Shown piece by piece: positions 40,679 through 48,386 of a DNA stretch of 50,078 bases. The stretch's first letter is position 1. Each line of letters starts with the position of its first letter. Under the pieces are notes generated by a model. That model did no database searches, had not been told where the DNA came from, and worked only from the letters and a program-made list of their open reading frames with translations. A program made the translations under genes and the position numbers. The stretch is from Nitrospira sp. bin75 (GTDB lineage Bacteria > Nitrospirota > Nitrospiria > Nitrospirales > UBA8639), in contig MPMZ01000016.1 of assembly GCA_002238765.1 (NCBI GenBank), forward strand, positions 1 to 50,078. Direction: 5' to 3'.

Positions 40679-41158
40679 ATGGAAACCTTATTAGCCTGGG
40701 GACATTTTCTGGCGGGCATCACCTGGATCGGTATTTTGTATTATTTCAATTTCATTCAAGTTCCCTTCCTGGGCAAAGTCACACCCGAGACCAAGGCGGA
40801 GGCCTTTCAACATCTGGTCCCGAATGCGCTCTGGTGGTTCCGGTGGGGCGCCCTGGCCACGTGGCTGTTCGGTGCCGCACTCCTGATGAACCAGGGCCGG
40901 TTCGGCTCGGCTTTCGCCCTGCAGGGACAGGATGCCGTCATCGGGATGGGGGCGTGGCTGGGCACTATCATGCTCTTGAACGTCTGGGGCATTATCTGGC
41001 CCAACCAGAAAAAGGTACTGGGGCTGAAGGAAGCCTCGGCCGACGAGAAGAAACAGTCCGCCCGCATGGCTCTCCTGGCGTCACGGACCAACACGTTGCT
41101 GTCGATTCCCATGTTGTTTTTCATGGCATCGTCCGGGCACGCGTCCGGTCTGTTTTAA
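40679..41158 (+). CDS. PuuD-like (urate hydroxylase membrane-domain) protein
   Basis: A 159-residue membrane protein with about four helices: LLAWGHFLAGITWIGILYYF, AFQHLVPNALWWFRWGALAT, AVIGMGAWLGTIMLLNVWGI and NTLLSIPMLFFMASSGHASG. Conserved HFLAGITWIG and IWPNQKKVLG segments match the PuuD/DUF989 membrane domain. PuuD itself oxidises urate and has a C-terminal cytochrome-c part, absent here, so urate activity is doubtful. His residues in the helices could bind heme. It follows a 29-residue membrane peptide, likely in one operon. Confidence 0.75.
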   Translation: METLLAWGHFLAGITWIGILYYFNFIQVPFLGKVTPETKAEAFQHLVPNALWWFRWGALATWLFGAALLMNQGRFGSAFALQGQDAVIGMGAWLGTIMLLNVWGIIWPNQKKVLGLKEASADEKKQSARMALLASRTNTLLSIPMLFFMASSGHASGLF

Positions 41159-41203
41159 GCGGATCGGTTTGAGATAGGAAACATGGAAGGAGGAGTGTAC
41201 GTG

Positions 41204-42013
41204 ATGTGGTTGCGTCATAAGACCATTGTTATTTTGTTGCTTATCGCGTCGGCGGCGGTGTTCGCGCCGAGCGCGTGGGCGAACGACACGGAAGGCTTGT
41301 TTGTGGGGGTCAGGTTCGGTCATGAGCTTGCCGACGCGACTTATGCCAAGAGCGTCCACTACAACGCCGGTGTTCTCGCCCCGCCTCTGGAGGATGGAAG
41401 TGTGATCGCGGGCGAGGATAGCGCCAATGACGGCTTCAACGCGTTCTCGGCGAACCTGGGCTATCGCGCGTTCCTGTCCGACCAGGTGTACCTTTCGGGC
41501 GAGGTGGAGGGTGCGGTCTACTCCAATGCCGTGCAAGGCTTTTTCGAAGGCACGTACACGGGTGACACAAACCCCATTCCCTCTCAACACGTCTTTCCCG
41601 GAGCATGGAAAGTGGACAAGAACCACAGCCTCGGGTTCAATGCACGATTGGGGTACGTACCCCAGGGATTTGCCTTCTTGGGCGAAGGCCGCTCGGTGTA
41701 CCTGATTTCCGGGGTAAAGTGGCTGGACGCGACGTTTGAAGCTGCCTTTGATAATCGTGGAGTTGGTGATGACGCCATTCGCGGCGTCACCCGCAAAACG
41801 CGCCATGCCGTTCCCTGGCTCATTGGAGGCGGCCTGGAGTTCGGAAGCAGCACGAATCGCTTCGACGTGCGCATCCACTATTCCAATTGGAGCATGGATT
41901 ACGCCGGCGGTGACGGGGCAACTGAAGCCACCGCCTATGTGCCAAACGATTTTGACGTTGACGAAGTCGGCATCTCCCTGGGATATACCAGATCGTTTAG
42001 CCTGGGCATGTAA
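41204..42013 (+). CDS. Outer-membrane beta-barrel protein
   Basis: About 269 residues. A signal peptide (LLLIASAAVFAPSAWA) is followed by alternating beta strands ending in aromatic residues: GLFVGVRFGHEL, FSANLGYRAFLSDQVYLSGE, GFNARLGYVPQG, SVYLISGVKWLDATFEAAF, RFDVRIHYSNWSMDY and the closing VGISLGYTRSFSLGM. The size suits an 8- to 12-strand barrel. AAGGAGGA lies 9 bp before the ATG at 41204 (GTG at 41201 also possible). It follows the PuuD-like gene closely. No specific transport or enzyme motif. Confidence 0.8.
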   Translation: MWLRHKTIVILLLIASAAVFAPSAWANDTEGLFVGVRFGHELADATYAKSVHYNAGVLAPPLEDGSVIAGEDSANDGFNAFSANLGYRAFLSDQVYLSGEVEGAVYSNAVQGFFEGTYTGDTNPIPSQHVFPGAWKVDKNHSLGFNARLGYVPQGFAFLGEGRSVYLISGVKWLDATFEAAFDNRGVGDDAIRGVTRKTRHAVPWLIGGGLEFGSSTNRFDVRIHYSNWSMDYAGGDGATEATAYVPNDFDVDEVGISLGYTRSFSLGM

Positions 42014-42020
42014 GGAAAGA

Positions 42021-42040
42021 GGGCCGGCACGCGCCGGCCC
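42021..42040. repeat. REP-like hairpin
   Basis: GGGCCGGCACGCGCCGGCCC: an 8-bp GC stem with a 4-nt loop, followed by CTACG as in the hairpin after parE. It lies 8 bp past the beta-barrel stop codon. Confidence 0.5.
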
Positions 42041-42054
42041 CTACGCGCAATACA

Positions 42055-42066
42055 CTATCGTGATAG
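42055..42066. promoter_or_regulatory. Palindrome upstream of rubrerythrin
   Basis: CTATC-GT-GATAG is a perfect dyad about 80 bp before the rubrerythrin ATG in an A/T-rich stretch. It could bind a redox or metal regulator; identity unknown. Confidence 0.35.
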
Positions 42067-42145
42067 CATATTCATTGTTTGAGCCGGTCAGACGTTGCCG
42101 GCTCCGGTTCATTTCATCATCACTATTCATACGAAAGAGGATCTT

Positions 42146-42574
42146 ATGAGCAAGAGTCTCAAGGGCACACAAAGCCATGACAATCTGAAAGCCGCGTTTG
42201 CCGGCGAATCCCAGGCGAATCGCCGGTACCTGTATTTTGCGCGTCGCGCCGATATCGAAGGATATCCGGACGTCGGTGGGTTGTTCCGCGACACGTCCGA
42301 AGCCGAAACCGGCCATGCCTTCGGGCACCTGGATTTTCTGAAGGAAGTCGGCGACCCCGCCACGGGTGAACCCATCGGGAACACCGAATCGAACCTCAAG
42401 GCAGCCATTGAAGGTGAAACCTACGAGTACACGCAAATGTACCCGGGCATGGCCAAAACCGCGAGGGACGAAGGCTTTGAAGAATTGGCGGAATGGTTCG
42501 AGACCCTGGCCAAGGCGGAACGCTCCCACGCCAACCGTTTCACCAAAGGGCTGGAATCGTTAGGCAACGCGTAA
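42146..42574 (+). CDS. Rubrerythrin (ferritin-like di-iron protein)
   Basis: A 142-residue rubrerythrin. Di-iron ligands appear in [34 protein letters not shown] (E..H), [17 protein letters not shown] and [12 protein letters not shown] (E..H). The C-terminal rubredoxin Fe(Cys)4 domain of classical rubrerythrin is absent. It reduces hydrogen peroxide in the cytoplasm. Good GAAAGAGG ribosome-binding site. It is upstream of a CCG-domain Fe-S protein and DUF3501, a recurrent trio, though repeats now lie between them. Confidence 0.92.
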   Translation: MSKSLKGTQSHDNLKAAFAGESQANRRYLYFARRADIEGYPDVGGLFRDTSEAETGHAFGHLDFLKEVGDPATGEPIGNTESNLKAAIEGETYEYTQMYPGMAKTARDEGFEELAEWFETLAKAERSHANRFTKGLESLGNA

Positions 42575-42583
42575 GCCTTGTAT

Positions 42584-42812
42584 GTGTTCACTCCGTTGAT
42601 AGAATGCCTGAGAGGAGGAGCCCCGCACGGACCTTCTTCTCTCTTCCCTCCCCTTTGTAAGGGGAGGCCAGGAGGGGTAGAGTCCGAACGTCGGGTGACT
42701 GCAAATGCCTCTACCTCCCCTACCCCTCCTTACAAAAGAGGGGAATAGATGCCTCTACCTCCCCTTCGCCCCGCCTTACCCTTCGACTTCGCTCAGGGCA
42801 GGCAAAGGAGGG
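42584..42812. repeat. Composite palindromic repeat with nested REP insertion
   Basis: Starts with TGTTCACTCCGTTGATAGAA, a degenerate form of the DUF559-element end. Arms follow at 42647-42667 and 42723-42743, with an inverted version of the core seen at about 3070 (CGTCGGGTGACTGCAAATGC) between them. A third arm (about 42768-42812) is split by CCCTTCGACTTCGCTCAGGG plus CAGGC at 42779-42803. This occupies the whole rubrerythrin-Fe-S gap. Confidence 0.8.
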
Positions 42813-42841
42813 GAAGGGAAACGAGAACGTGACGATCTCCG

Positions 42842-44116
42842 TTGAAGAGCCTGCACCTCATTTCCTCTGACTGGACGCGGGACGATCTCGTCCAAGAGAC
42901 GAACCGCATATTCGACGTCTGCGACGGCTGTCGTCGCTGTTTCAACCTCTGCCCGTCCTTCAACACGCTGTTGGACCGGATCGACGAATATGAGAGCGAC
43001 GTCTCCCGCCTGACCGCCCCGGATTACGAGCAGGTCGAGAAGGAATGTTATTACTGTAAGCTCTGTTACAACCACTGCCCGTACACGCCGCCTCATGACT
43101 ACGGGATCGATTTCCCGCGTCTCATGGCCGCATGGAAAAAGCAACGAGTCAAGGAACAGGGCGCGTCCTTGCGTGATCGCCTGCTGATTCAGACGGACCT
43201 GATCGGGAAACTGGGCGGCCTGACGGCCTCGCTGACCAACTGGATGCTCTCGACACCGTGGATACGGACCCTGCTGGAACCGGTCATCGGCCTGCACCGG
43301 GACCGGCAGGTGCTCGCCTTCTCCCGGGAAAATTTTCCCGCGTGGTGGCGCACACGCGGCCCGGCGCTGCAACCCGCGGTTGCCAAGCATAAAGTCGTGC
43401 TGTTCCCGGGTTGCATGGTGAATTATCAGGCCGTCGATATCGGGAAGGCGACGGTGCAGGTGCTTGTCAGGAACAACGTGGAGGTCGTCGTGCCCCGGGG
43501 ACAACGCTGTTGCAGCATGCCGTCCTTTGATCTCGGGGATACCGAGACCATGGCGCAGACGGCCACGCACCATTTGCGATTGTTTCTGCCGTATCTCCAA
43601 CAAGGGTACGACCTCGTCGTTCCCACGCCCAGTTGCAGCCTCATGTTCAAACGGGAATATCCGTACCTGGTGCCGACGCGCGACATGACCTTGTTGGCCG
43701 AACGCACGTTCGACGTTTGTGAATATCTGATGCGGCTCAAGAAAGACGGGGCGTTGTCCACGGAGTTCAGGCTGACGCCGAAGCGCATCGCCTACCAGGT
43801 GCCCTGTCATTTGCGTGATCAGAATATCGGCTTTAAATCCAAAGAGCTCATGGAACTCACGGGCGCCCGGGTCGAGGTGATTGAAAAATGTTCCGGCCAC
43901 GACGGCTCCTGGGGCGCCAAGGTGGAATTTTTCGATCGGTCGATGAAGATTGCGCAGAAGGCCGTCCGCGCCGTTTCCGATTGCAAGCCCGACCTGGTGG
44001 CGTCGGACTGTCCTCTTTCGGCGCTGCAACTCGATCAGGCCGGGGCGACGAACCCGGCCAACGGAACCCGGCATCCCATTCAAATCGTTCGCGACGCGTA
44101 CAACCTGCCCTCATGA
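42842..44116 (+). CDS. Heterodisulfide-reductase-related Fe-S protein (GlpC/CCG domains)
   Basis: A 424-residue protein. Two ferredoxin-type 4Fe-4S motifs, CDGCRRCFNLCP (Cys27, 30, 33, 37) and CYYCKLCYNHCP (Cys69, 72, 75, 79), are followed by two CCG domains (VVLFPGCMVNYQAV, GQRCCSMPSFDLGD; PCHLRDQNIG, EKCSGHDGSWG). It resembles the anaerobic glycerol-3-phosphate dehydrogenase C subunit and HdrD-like electron carriers. With rubrerythrin upstream and DUF3501 overlapping downstream it probably supplies electrons for peroxide or redox stress response. The TTG start is forced by an upstream in-frame stop at 42830. No clear ribosome-binding site, so the start is uncertain. Confidence 0.9.
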   Translation: MKSLHLISSDWTRDDLVQETNRIFDVCDGCRRCFNLCPSFNTLLDRIDEYESDVSRLTAPDYEQVEKECYYCKLCYNHCPYTPPHDYGIDFPRLMAAWKKQRVKEQGASLRDRLLIQTDLIGKLGGLTASLTNWMLSTPWIRTLLEPVIGLHRDRQVLAFSRENFPAWWRTRGPALQPAVAKHKVVLFPGCMVNYQAVDIGKATVQVLVRNNVEVVVPRGQRCCSMPSFDLGDTETMAQTATHHLRLFLPYLQQGYDLVVPTPSCSLMFKREYPYLVPTRDMTLLAERTFDVCEYLMRLKKDGALSTEFRLTPKRIAYQVPCHLRDQNIGFKSKELMELTGARVEVIEKCSGHDGSWGAKVEFFDRSMKIAQKAVRAVSDCKPDLVASDCPLSALQLDQAGATNPANGTRHPIQIVRDAYNLPS

Positions 44117-44697
44117 ATCCGTTGACGCCATCCGATCTTCTCTCCCACGCGGACTACGAAGCGCAACGCGCGACGTTTCGGCAGAAAATTATCGCTCTCA
44201 AAAAACGACGCCGGATCGAAGCCGGTCCCCTGGTCACGCTGGTCTTCGAGAATCGACGGACGCTGCTGTTTCAAGTCCAGGAGATGGTTCGCGCCGAACG
44301 CATTTTCGAACCGTCGAAAATTCAGGATGAGCTGGACGTGTACAATGCCCTGCTTCCCCGCACGGGCGAACTCAGCGCGACCCTGATGATTGAGATTACG
44401 GCTCAGGAGCGCATCAAGGAAATTCTGGATTCCTTCCAACATTTCGACCGGCCGGACACCCTGGCGCTCACCGTCAACGACCAGGCCGTGTTTGCCGACT
44501 TTGAAGCCGGTCACAGCAAGGAGGACAAAATCAGTGCGGTGCACTTTGTGCGGTTTGCGGTTCCTCCGTCTTTTCTGACAGCCCTTGCGGAGGATGGGGC
44601 CGACGCCGGCATCAGGATTACCCATGAGCACTACAGGGCAGAGGCGAAAGTCCCACCAGCCCTGCGGGAAGAGTGGCTGAAGGACCTGCAGGCCTGA
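44113..44697 (+). CDS. DUF3501 family protein
   Basis: A 194-residue protein matching DUF3501: YEAQRATFRQKIIALKKRRR, LVTLVFENRRTLLFQVQEMV, RAERIFEPSKIQDELDVYNA, LPRTGELSATLMIEI and FADFEAGHSKEDKISAVHFV. The ATG overlaps the stop of the Fe-S protein gene (ATGA). Function is unknown; the family is regularly found with rubrerythrin and CCG-domain Fe-S proteins, implying a shared redox role. No cysteines of a cofactor site are visible. Confidence 0.9.
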   Translation: MNPLTPSDLLSHADYEAQRATFRQKIIALKKRRRIEAGPLVTLVFENRRTLLFQVQEMVRAERIFEPSKIQDELDVYNALLPRTGELSATLMIEITAQERIKEILDSFQHFDRPDTLALTVNDQAVFADFEAGHSKEDKISAVHFVRFAVPPSFLTALAEDGADAGIRITHEHYRAEAKVPPALREEWLKDLQA

Positions 44698-44726
44698 TGT
44701 TTTTCTGATTTTTCTTTCGATACAAA

Positions 44727-44755
44727 TTGACAACCGCCGGGGTGGTGGTTATGAT
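44727..44755 (+). promoter_or_regulatory. Promoter of erpA-like gene
   Basis: A perfect TTGACA (44727-44732), 17 bp, and TATGAT (44750-44755), giving a leader of about 70 nt. Confidence 0.75.
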
Positions 44756-44808
44756 TACTTGCTAAGAGAAGAACATTCTGGATTGCGGAATCCGGGAAAC
44801 ACGAACAT

Positions 44809-44820
44809 CTCATATATGAG
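44809..44820 (+). promoter_or_regulatory. Palindrome CTCATATATGAG in the leader of erpA-like gene
   Basis: A perfect 12-bp palindrome immediately before the GGAGGG ribosome-binding site. It could be an operator or a short hairpin that hides the ribosome site. Confidence 0.35.
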
Positions 44821-44831
44821 CGGAGGGATTC

Positions 44832-45155
44832 ATGGTTACGATCACCCCAATTGCCGAAGAGAAAATCAAAGAGTTGATTCACGACGAAGAAGAGGACATC
44901 GTCGGACTGCGGATCTACGTGAAGGGCGGCGGTTGCAGCGGCTATCAATATGGGATGTCCTTTGAATCCAAAATGGATGACGACGACACGGTGATTGAAA
45001 AAGGCGAGGTCAAAGTCATCGTGGATTCGCAAAGCGCTCCCATGTTGAGCGGCGCGGAAGTCGATTACGTCGACAGCCTGCAAGGCTCCGGGTTTGCGAT
45101 CAAGAACCCGCAAGCGAAGAGCACGTGCGGTTGCGGCAGTTCCTTCAGCACCTGA
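44832..45155 (+). CDS. erpA: A-type iron-sulfur carrier/insertion protein (ErpA/IscA-like)
   Basis: A 107-residue A-type carrier with the three conserved cysteines: GGGCSGYQYG (Cys35) and STCGCGSSF (Cys99, Cys101). AEEKIKELI and FAIKNPQAKSTCGCG are typical. It hands Fe-S clusters to apo-proteins. Own strong promoter and a GGAGGG ribosome-binding site; a Rho-independent terminator follows the gene, so it is a single-gene unit next to the Fe-S operon. Confidence 0.92.
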   Translation: MVTITPIAEEKIKELIHDEEEDIVGLRIYVKGGGCSGYQYGMSFESKMDDDDTVIEKGEVKVIVDSQSAPMLSGAEVDYVDSLQGSGFAIKNPQAKSTCGCGSSFST

Positions 45156-45177
45156 CTTCACCGAATTCGACCTCAAC

Positions 45178-45224
45178 AAGGCCAGGGTTCCAGCCTCTCA
45201 GGCGGAACGCCTGGCCTTTTTCTT
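45178..45224 (+). terminator. Rho-independent terminator after erpA-like gene
   Basis: AGGCCAGG...TTCC pairs with GGAA...CCTGGCCT and is followed by TTTTTCTT; long GC-rich stem with one internal mismatch region. Confidence 0.8.
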
Positions 45225-45250
45225 CAGAGCCGGTTTTCCTTCATTCGAGC

Positions 45251-46036
45251 ATGGCACGATCGACCCTCACGAAACGGATCGAGTTTTCCGCTTCCCATCG
45301 GTATTTCAACGCCGAGTGGGACGAGGAGCGCAACAGACAGGTCTTCGGCCCCTGCTTCCAGGAGCATGGGCACAATTATCTGCTTGAAGTGACCCTCGGC
45401 GGGCGGGTCGATCCCGTCACGGGCATGATCATCAATCTGTACGACCTGAAACAGATCGTGACGGACGTACTCGAAGAGTTCGACCACAAACACCTCAACT
45501 TCGATATGCCCTACTTTGAACGGCTCGTGCCTACCCCTGAGAACCTGGCCCTGGTGCTGTGGCGGAAATTCCGCGAGCGCCCCGAAACCCGGGACATCGC
45601 ATCGATACGGCTGTGCGAAGGAGAAAACTTGTGGGCCGAACTCCAGCAACCGAACGGCCCGGCATCGCGGGACAATGCGGAACCGGCCGAGGCCCTGCTG
45701 ACTCGCCGGTATGCCCTGACGGTGCGCCGAAACACCGATGCGTCCCACGAGGAAACCTGGCCCCTTGCCCTGGACGTGACGGTGCGCGGCCCGATTGACC
45801 CCGTCACGGGTCGCGTGATGAACATCGCGGCGTTGGATGAGCGGGTCCGGGAGCAGGTCCTCGACCATCTCACGGACACGAACGTGTCCCAACACCCGGA
45901 CTTGGCTGCCCGGCCGGCTACCCTCTCCACCCTGGCCAAAATCCTCTGGCCCCGCTTACTCGACGTGGCCGATGCGCGCCTCGAACGCCTCCGGCTCACC
46001 GACCATCACGGCCTGACCCTGGATTATTCGGAATAG
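45251..46036 (+). CDS. 6-pyruvoyl/6-carboxy-tetrahydropterin synthase-like, tandem domains
   Basis: 261 residues with two T-fold domains. Domain 1 (about 5-125) has zinc ligands IEFSASHRYF (His16) and CFQEHGHNY (Cys35 catalytic, His39, His41), plus VDPVTGMIINLYDLK, FDHKHLN and PTPENLALVLW. Domain 2 (about 150-261) repeats GPIDPVTGRVMNIAALDERV and TLAKILWPRL but lacks the HGH metal motif (WPLALDVTVRG), so is probably structural. QueD makes a queuosine precursor; PTPS makes a pterin cofactor precursor; no que genes are adjacent. Its last 325 bp are duplicated at 49299. Confidence 0.88.
   Translation: MARSTLTKRIEFSASHRYFNAEWDEERNRQVFGPCFQEHGHNYLLEVTLGGRVDPVTGMIINLYDLKQIVTDVLEEFDHKHLNFDMPYFERLVPTPENLALVLWRKFRERPETRDIASIRLCEGENLWAELQQPNGPASRDNAEPAEALLTRRYALTVRRNTDASHEETWPLALDVTVRGPIDPVTGRVMNIAALDERVREQVLDHLTDTNVSQHPDLAARPATLSTLAKILWPRLLDVADARLERLRLTDHHGLTLDYSE
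45712..46036 (+). repeat. 325-bp direct repeat, left copy (3' end of PTPS gene)
   Basis: Matches 49299-49623 without net length change. The last about 115 bp differ at only about three positions; the 5' part is more diverged. It bounds the restriction-modification-like cassette. Confidence 0.85.
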
Positions 46037-46107
46037 TCGGCGGCGCACCTTGGTTCCTGAAGGAACCGATGAGCCGAGATATCGGTCATGACCGCCAACA
46101 CAAACAG

Positions 46108-46329
46108 ATGAAATATATGCAGGCAACTTCCACAGACGACATCAATACTTCCATTGACGGCAATTGCCGCCAAATCGCGTTGTCAGGCGAATAACACATA
46201 CGCTTGATTGCGGACGTGGTTGCTGGCAAACTAGACGTGTGCGAGGTGGAGACCGACCTGCCAGACGGAGGCGATGCTGACGAGACAGTGGTCCTTGCTG
46301 ACACTAATAGCATAATGGCTGAAGCTTAA
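46108..46329 (+). pseudogene. hsdS: HsdS C-terminal fragment (type I restriction specificity subunit)
   Basis: In one frame the sequence reads SIDGNCRQIALSGE, a TAA stop (46192-46194), then HIRLIADVVAGKLDVCEVET and DLPDGGDADETVV. This closely follows the common HsdS C-terminus (EYRTRLIADVVTGKLDVREA). The stop occupies the position of the usual Tyr or similar residue. Everything upstream of this tail is missing. It shows that a type I system once occupied this site before or beside the present cassette. Confidence 0.65.
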
Positions 46330-46381
46330 CTACGGACCGACGTTTCGTAGCGAAAAACAAATCCAGAAAGGCCAAGCGGAT

Positions 46382-47269
46382 ATGGGGTACGACAGCCCAC
46401 TGAGGTATCCAGGAGGGAAGGTATCCCTTGCGCCATTACTTGCCCAAACAATCGAGTTGAACGGTCTCTCTGGGTGTTCGTACTTCGAACCGTATGCCGG
46501 TGGAGCAGGTGCCGCGTTGCGACTCCTTCGCGAAGGTGTCGTGACGGAACTGAAGCTGAACGATTTGGATCATCGCATCACCGCCTTCTGGCAAGCCGTG
46601 CTGAACGAGCCGCAGCGTTTTGCCGACGCTATCATGTCTGTTCCGTTGAGCATTGAGGAGTGGCGGAGACAACAACACATCTGTCTTTGTGCGGGCAGGA
46701 GGAAACCCTTTGAACTTGGCTTCGCCACTTTCTACGTGAATCGCTGTAATCGGTCAGGCGTTCTCCGCGGAGCCGCTCCTATTGGTGGCTATACACAGAC
46801 AGGGAAATGGACGATTGATGCTCGTTTCAATCGAGAGAACCTCGCGAAACGCATTTTCGACATATCGTATCACCGTAAGCAGATAAACATCACCAACATG
46901 GACGCCCTTGCTTTCCTCGTCAAGCATCTCCCCCGTGGACGTGAACGCAAACGTATCTTTGCCTATCTTGACCCCCCTTACTACTCAAACGGCAACCGCC
47001 TTTATTTGAACTCCTATAAGGACCAGGATCACAAAAATCTTGCCTGTTATATACAGCGTCAAGGCACACTCAAATGGGTGATGTCCTACGACGATACCCC
47101 TTTCATGAGGGAGATTTACTCAACGTGTGTCATCTCACATTTTTCACTCCAATACAGTCTCCAACGCAAACAGCAGGCAAGAGAACTCCTGATTGCACCT
47201 TCCCATGTTCGACTTCCTGCCTCTGTTGCGTCAATCGACATGCACGAAGACAAGGCCATGTCGGCTTAG
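46382..47269 (+). CDS. D12-class N6-adenine DNA methyltransferase (Dam-like)
   Basis: A 295-residue methylase: PLRYPGGKVSL (residues 8-13 core), YFEPYAGGAGAALRLL (SAM motif I), ELKLNDLDHRITAFW, NRCNRSGVLRG and catalytic AYLDPPYYSNG (DPPY 197-200). D12 enzymes methylate adenine in short sites. It is followed 13 bp later by a ParB-like gene and then by a nuclease, so it likely protects host DNA in a restriction-like cassette. It could alternatively be an orphan methylase. The ATG has GAAAGG upstream. Confidence 0.9.
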   Translation: MGYDSPLRYPGGKVSLAPLLAQTIELNGLSGCSYFEPYAGGAGAALRLLREGVVTELKLNDLDHRITAFWQAVLNEPQRFADAIMSVPLSIEEWRRQQHICLCAGRRKPFELGFATFYVNRCNRSGVLRGAAPIGGYTQTGKWTIDARFNRENLAKRIFDISYHRKQINITNMDALAFLVKHLPRGRERKRIFAYLDPPYYSNGNRLYLNSYKDQDHKNLACYIQRQGTLKWVMSYDDTPFMREIYSTCVISHFSLQYSLQRKQQARELLIAPSHVRLPASVASIDMHEDKAMSA

Positions 47270-47282
47270 GGAGGAGGATTCA

Positions 47283-48386
47283 ATGGATACCGAAAAGATC
47301 ACACCAATGAAGGTTGCGGATCTGGCATTCGATCTCAAGAACCCTCGGCTTCCTGAGTTTGGCCTGACTGACAAATCGACAGAAACCGAAGTAATAAAGG
47401 TCCTGTGGGAGGCAATGGATGTAAAAGAATTGGTAATGTCCATTGCGGCCAGCGGATTCTTTCGCCATGAACCCCTGATCGTCGCGCAGGAGACTAGAAA
47501 GAACGTTGTCATTGAGGGAAACCGACGTCTCGCCGCCGTCAAAGTCCTTCTGGAGCCTGCACTTGTCAAAGACCTGAATGCAGAAGTTCCCCGTATCACG
47601 AATAGCGCCAAGAAAGCGCTCCAAGCGCTTCCCACATTGCCTGGCACACGCGAAAGCGCCTGGCGCTATCTCGGCTTCAAGCATGTGAATGGACCGGCTA
47701 AATGGAGCAGCTACGCCAAAGCCCGATACATCGCGGACGTGCACAGGAATTTCGGTGTCACACTCGAAGACATCGCCAGGCAGATTGGCGACACCCACAA
47801 GACCGTTCAAAGACTCTTCCGTGGACTGATGGTCATTGAGCAAGCGGAGCGGCTGAAGGTATTCCAGCGGGACGACCGTTGGCGAAACCATTTTTCTTTC
47901 TCTCATCTTTACACGGGCCTCGACTACGATGGCATCAGCACCTTTATTGGCTTGCGACCGGAAACTGATGAAGAGCAGGAGCCTGTGCCCAATGAGAAGA
48001 AAGAAGAACTCCATGAGCTTTGCCTCTGGCTGTACGGCAGCAAACGGGAGCAGACACCGCCGATAATCGAGACACAAAACCCGCATCTTCGGTACCTCGA
48101 CGCAGTCGTGAGCAACAAGGAGGCCCTCGCCGCTCTTCGAGGCGGCAGTAAACTCACTGATGCCTTCGAGGCGACCCGTGCATCGTCAATTGTTTTTTCG
48201 GAGGCCTTAGTCGCCGCAAAGCAACACCTTCAGAAGGCGCGTGGCATGCTTTCCACCGGCTACGACGGTTCCACAGAGTTGCTCAGGATTGCCGGTACGG
48301 TGGCGACTCTCGCGGATGACCTCTACGAGGAGATGAACCGCAAGAGCAATCCTGGCAAGAAGAAGCGCATCACGGAGGACGGTTGA
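47283..48386 (+). CDS. ParB/Srx-domain DNA-binding protein
   Basis: A 367-residue protein. The ParB-like N-terminal domain has FDLKNPRLPEFG, LVMSIAASGFFRHEPLIVAQ and VVIEGNRRLAAVK (EGNRR 78-82, the nucleotide-binding box). An HTH-like segment (VTLEDIARQIGDTHKTVQRL) and a long helical C-terminus follow. It is not the chromosome-partition ParB, given its context. ATG 47283 with GGAGG 7 bp upstream. It sits between a methylase and a nuclease, with TGATG coupling to the latter. It may use CTP/ATP switching to guide the nuclease; this is inference. Confidence 0.85.
   Translation: MDTEKITPMKVADLAFDLKNPRLPEFGLTDKSTETEVIKVLWEAMDVKELVMSIAASGFFRHEPLIVAQETRKNVVIEGNRRLAAVKVLLEPALVKDLNAEVPRITNSAKKALQALPTLPGTRESAWRYLGFKHVNGPAKWSSYAKARYIADVHRNFGVTLEDIARQIGDTHKTVQRLFRGLMVIEQAERLKVFQRDDRWRNHFSFSHLYTGLDYDGISTFIGLRPETDEEQEPVPNEKKEELHELCLWLYGSKREQTPPIIETQNPHLRYLDAVVSNKEALAALRGGSKLTDAFEATRASSIVFSEALVAAKQHLQKARGMLSTGYDGSTELLRIAGTVATLADDLYEEMNRKSNPGKKKRITEDG

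Noticed and set aside
42776-44083. 435-codon minus-strand frame opposite the CCG-domain Fe-S gene
   Set aside because: The plus strand has clear cysteine motifs and overlaps DUF3501 in an operon; the minus frame starts in repeat DNA.
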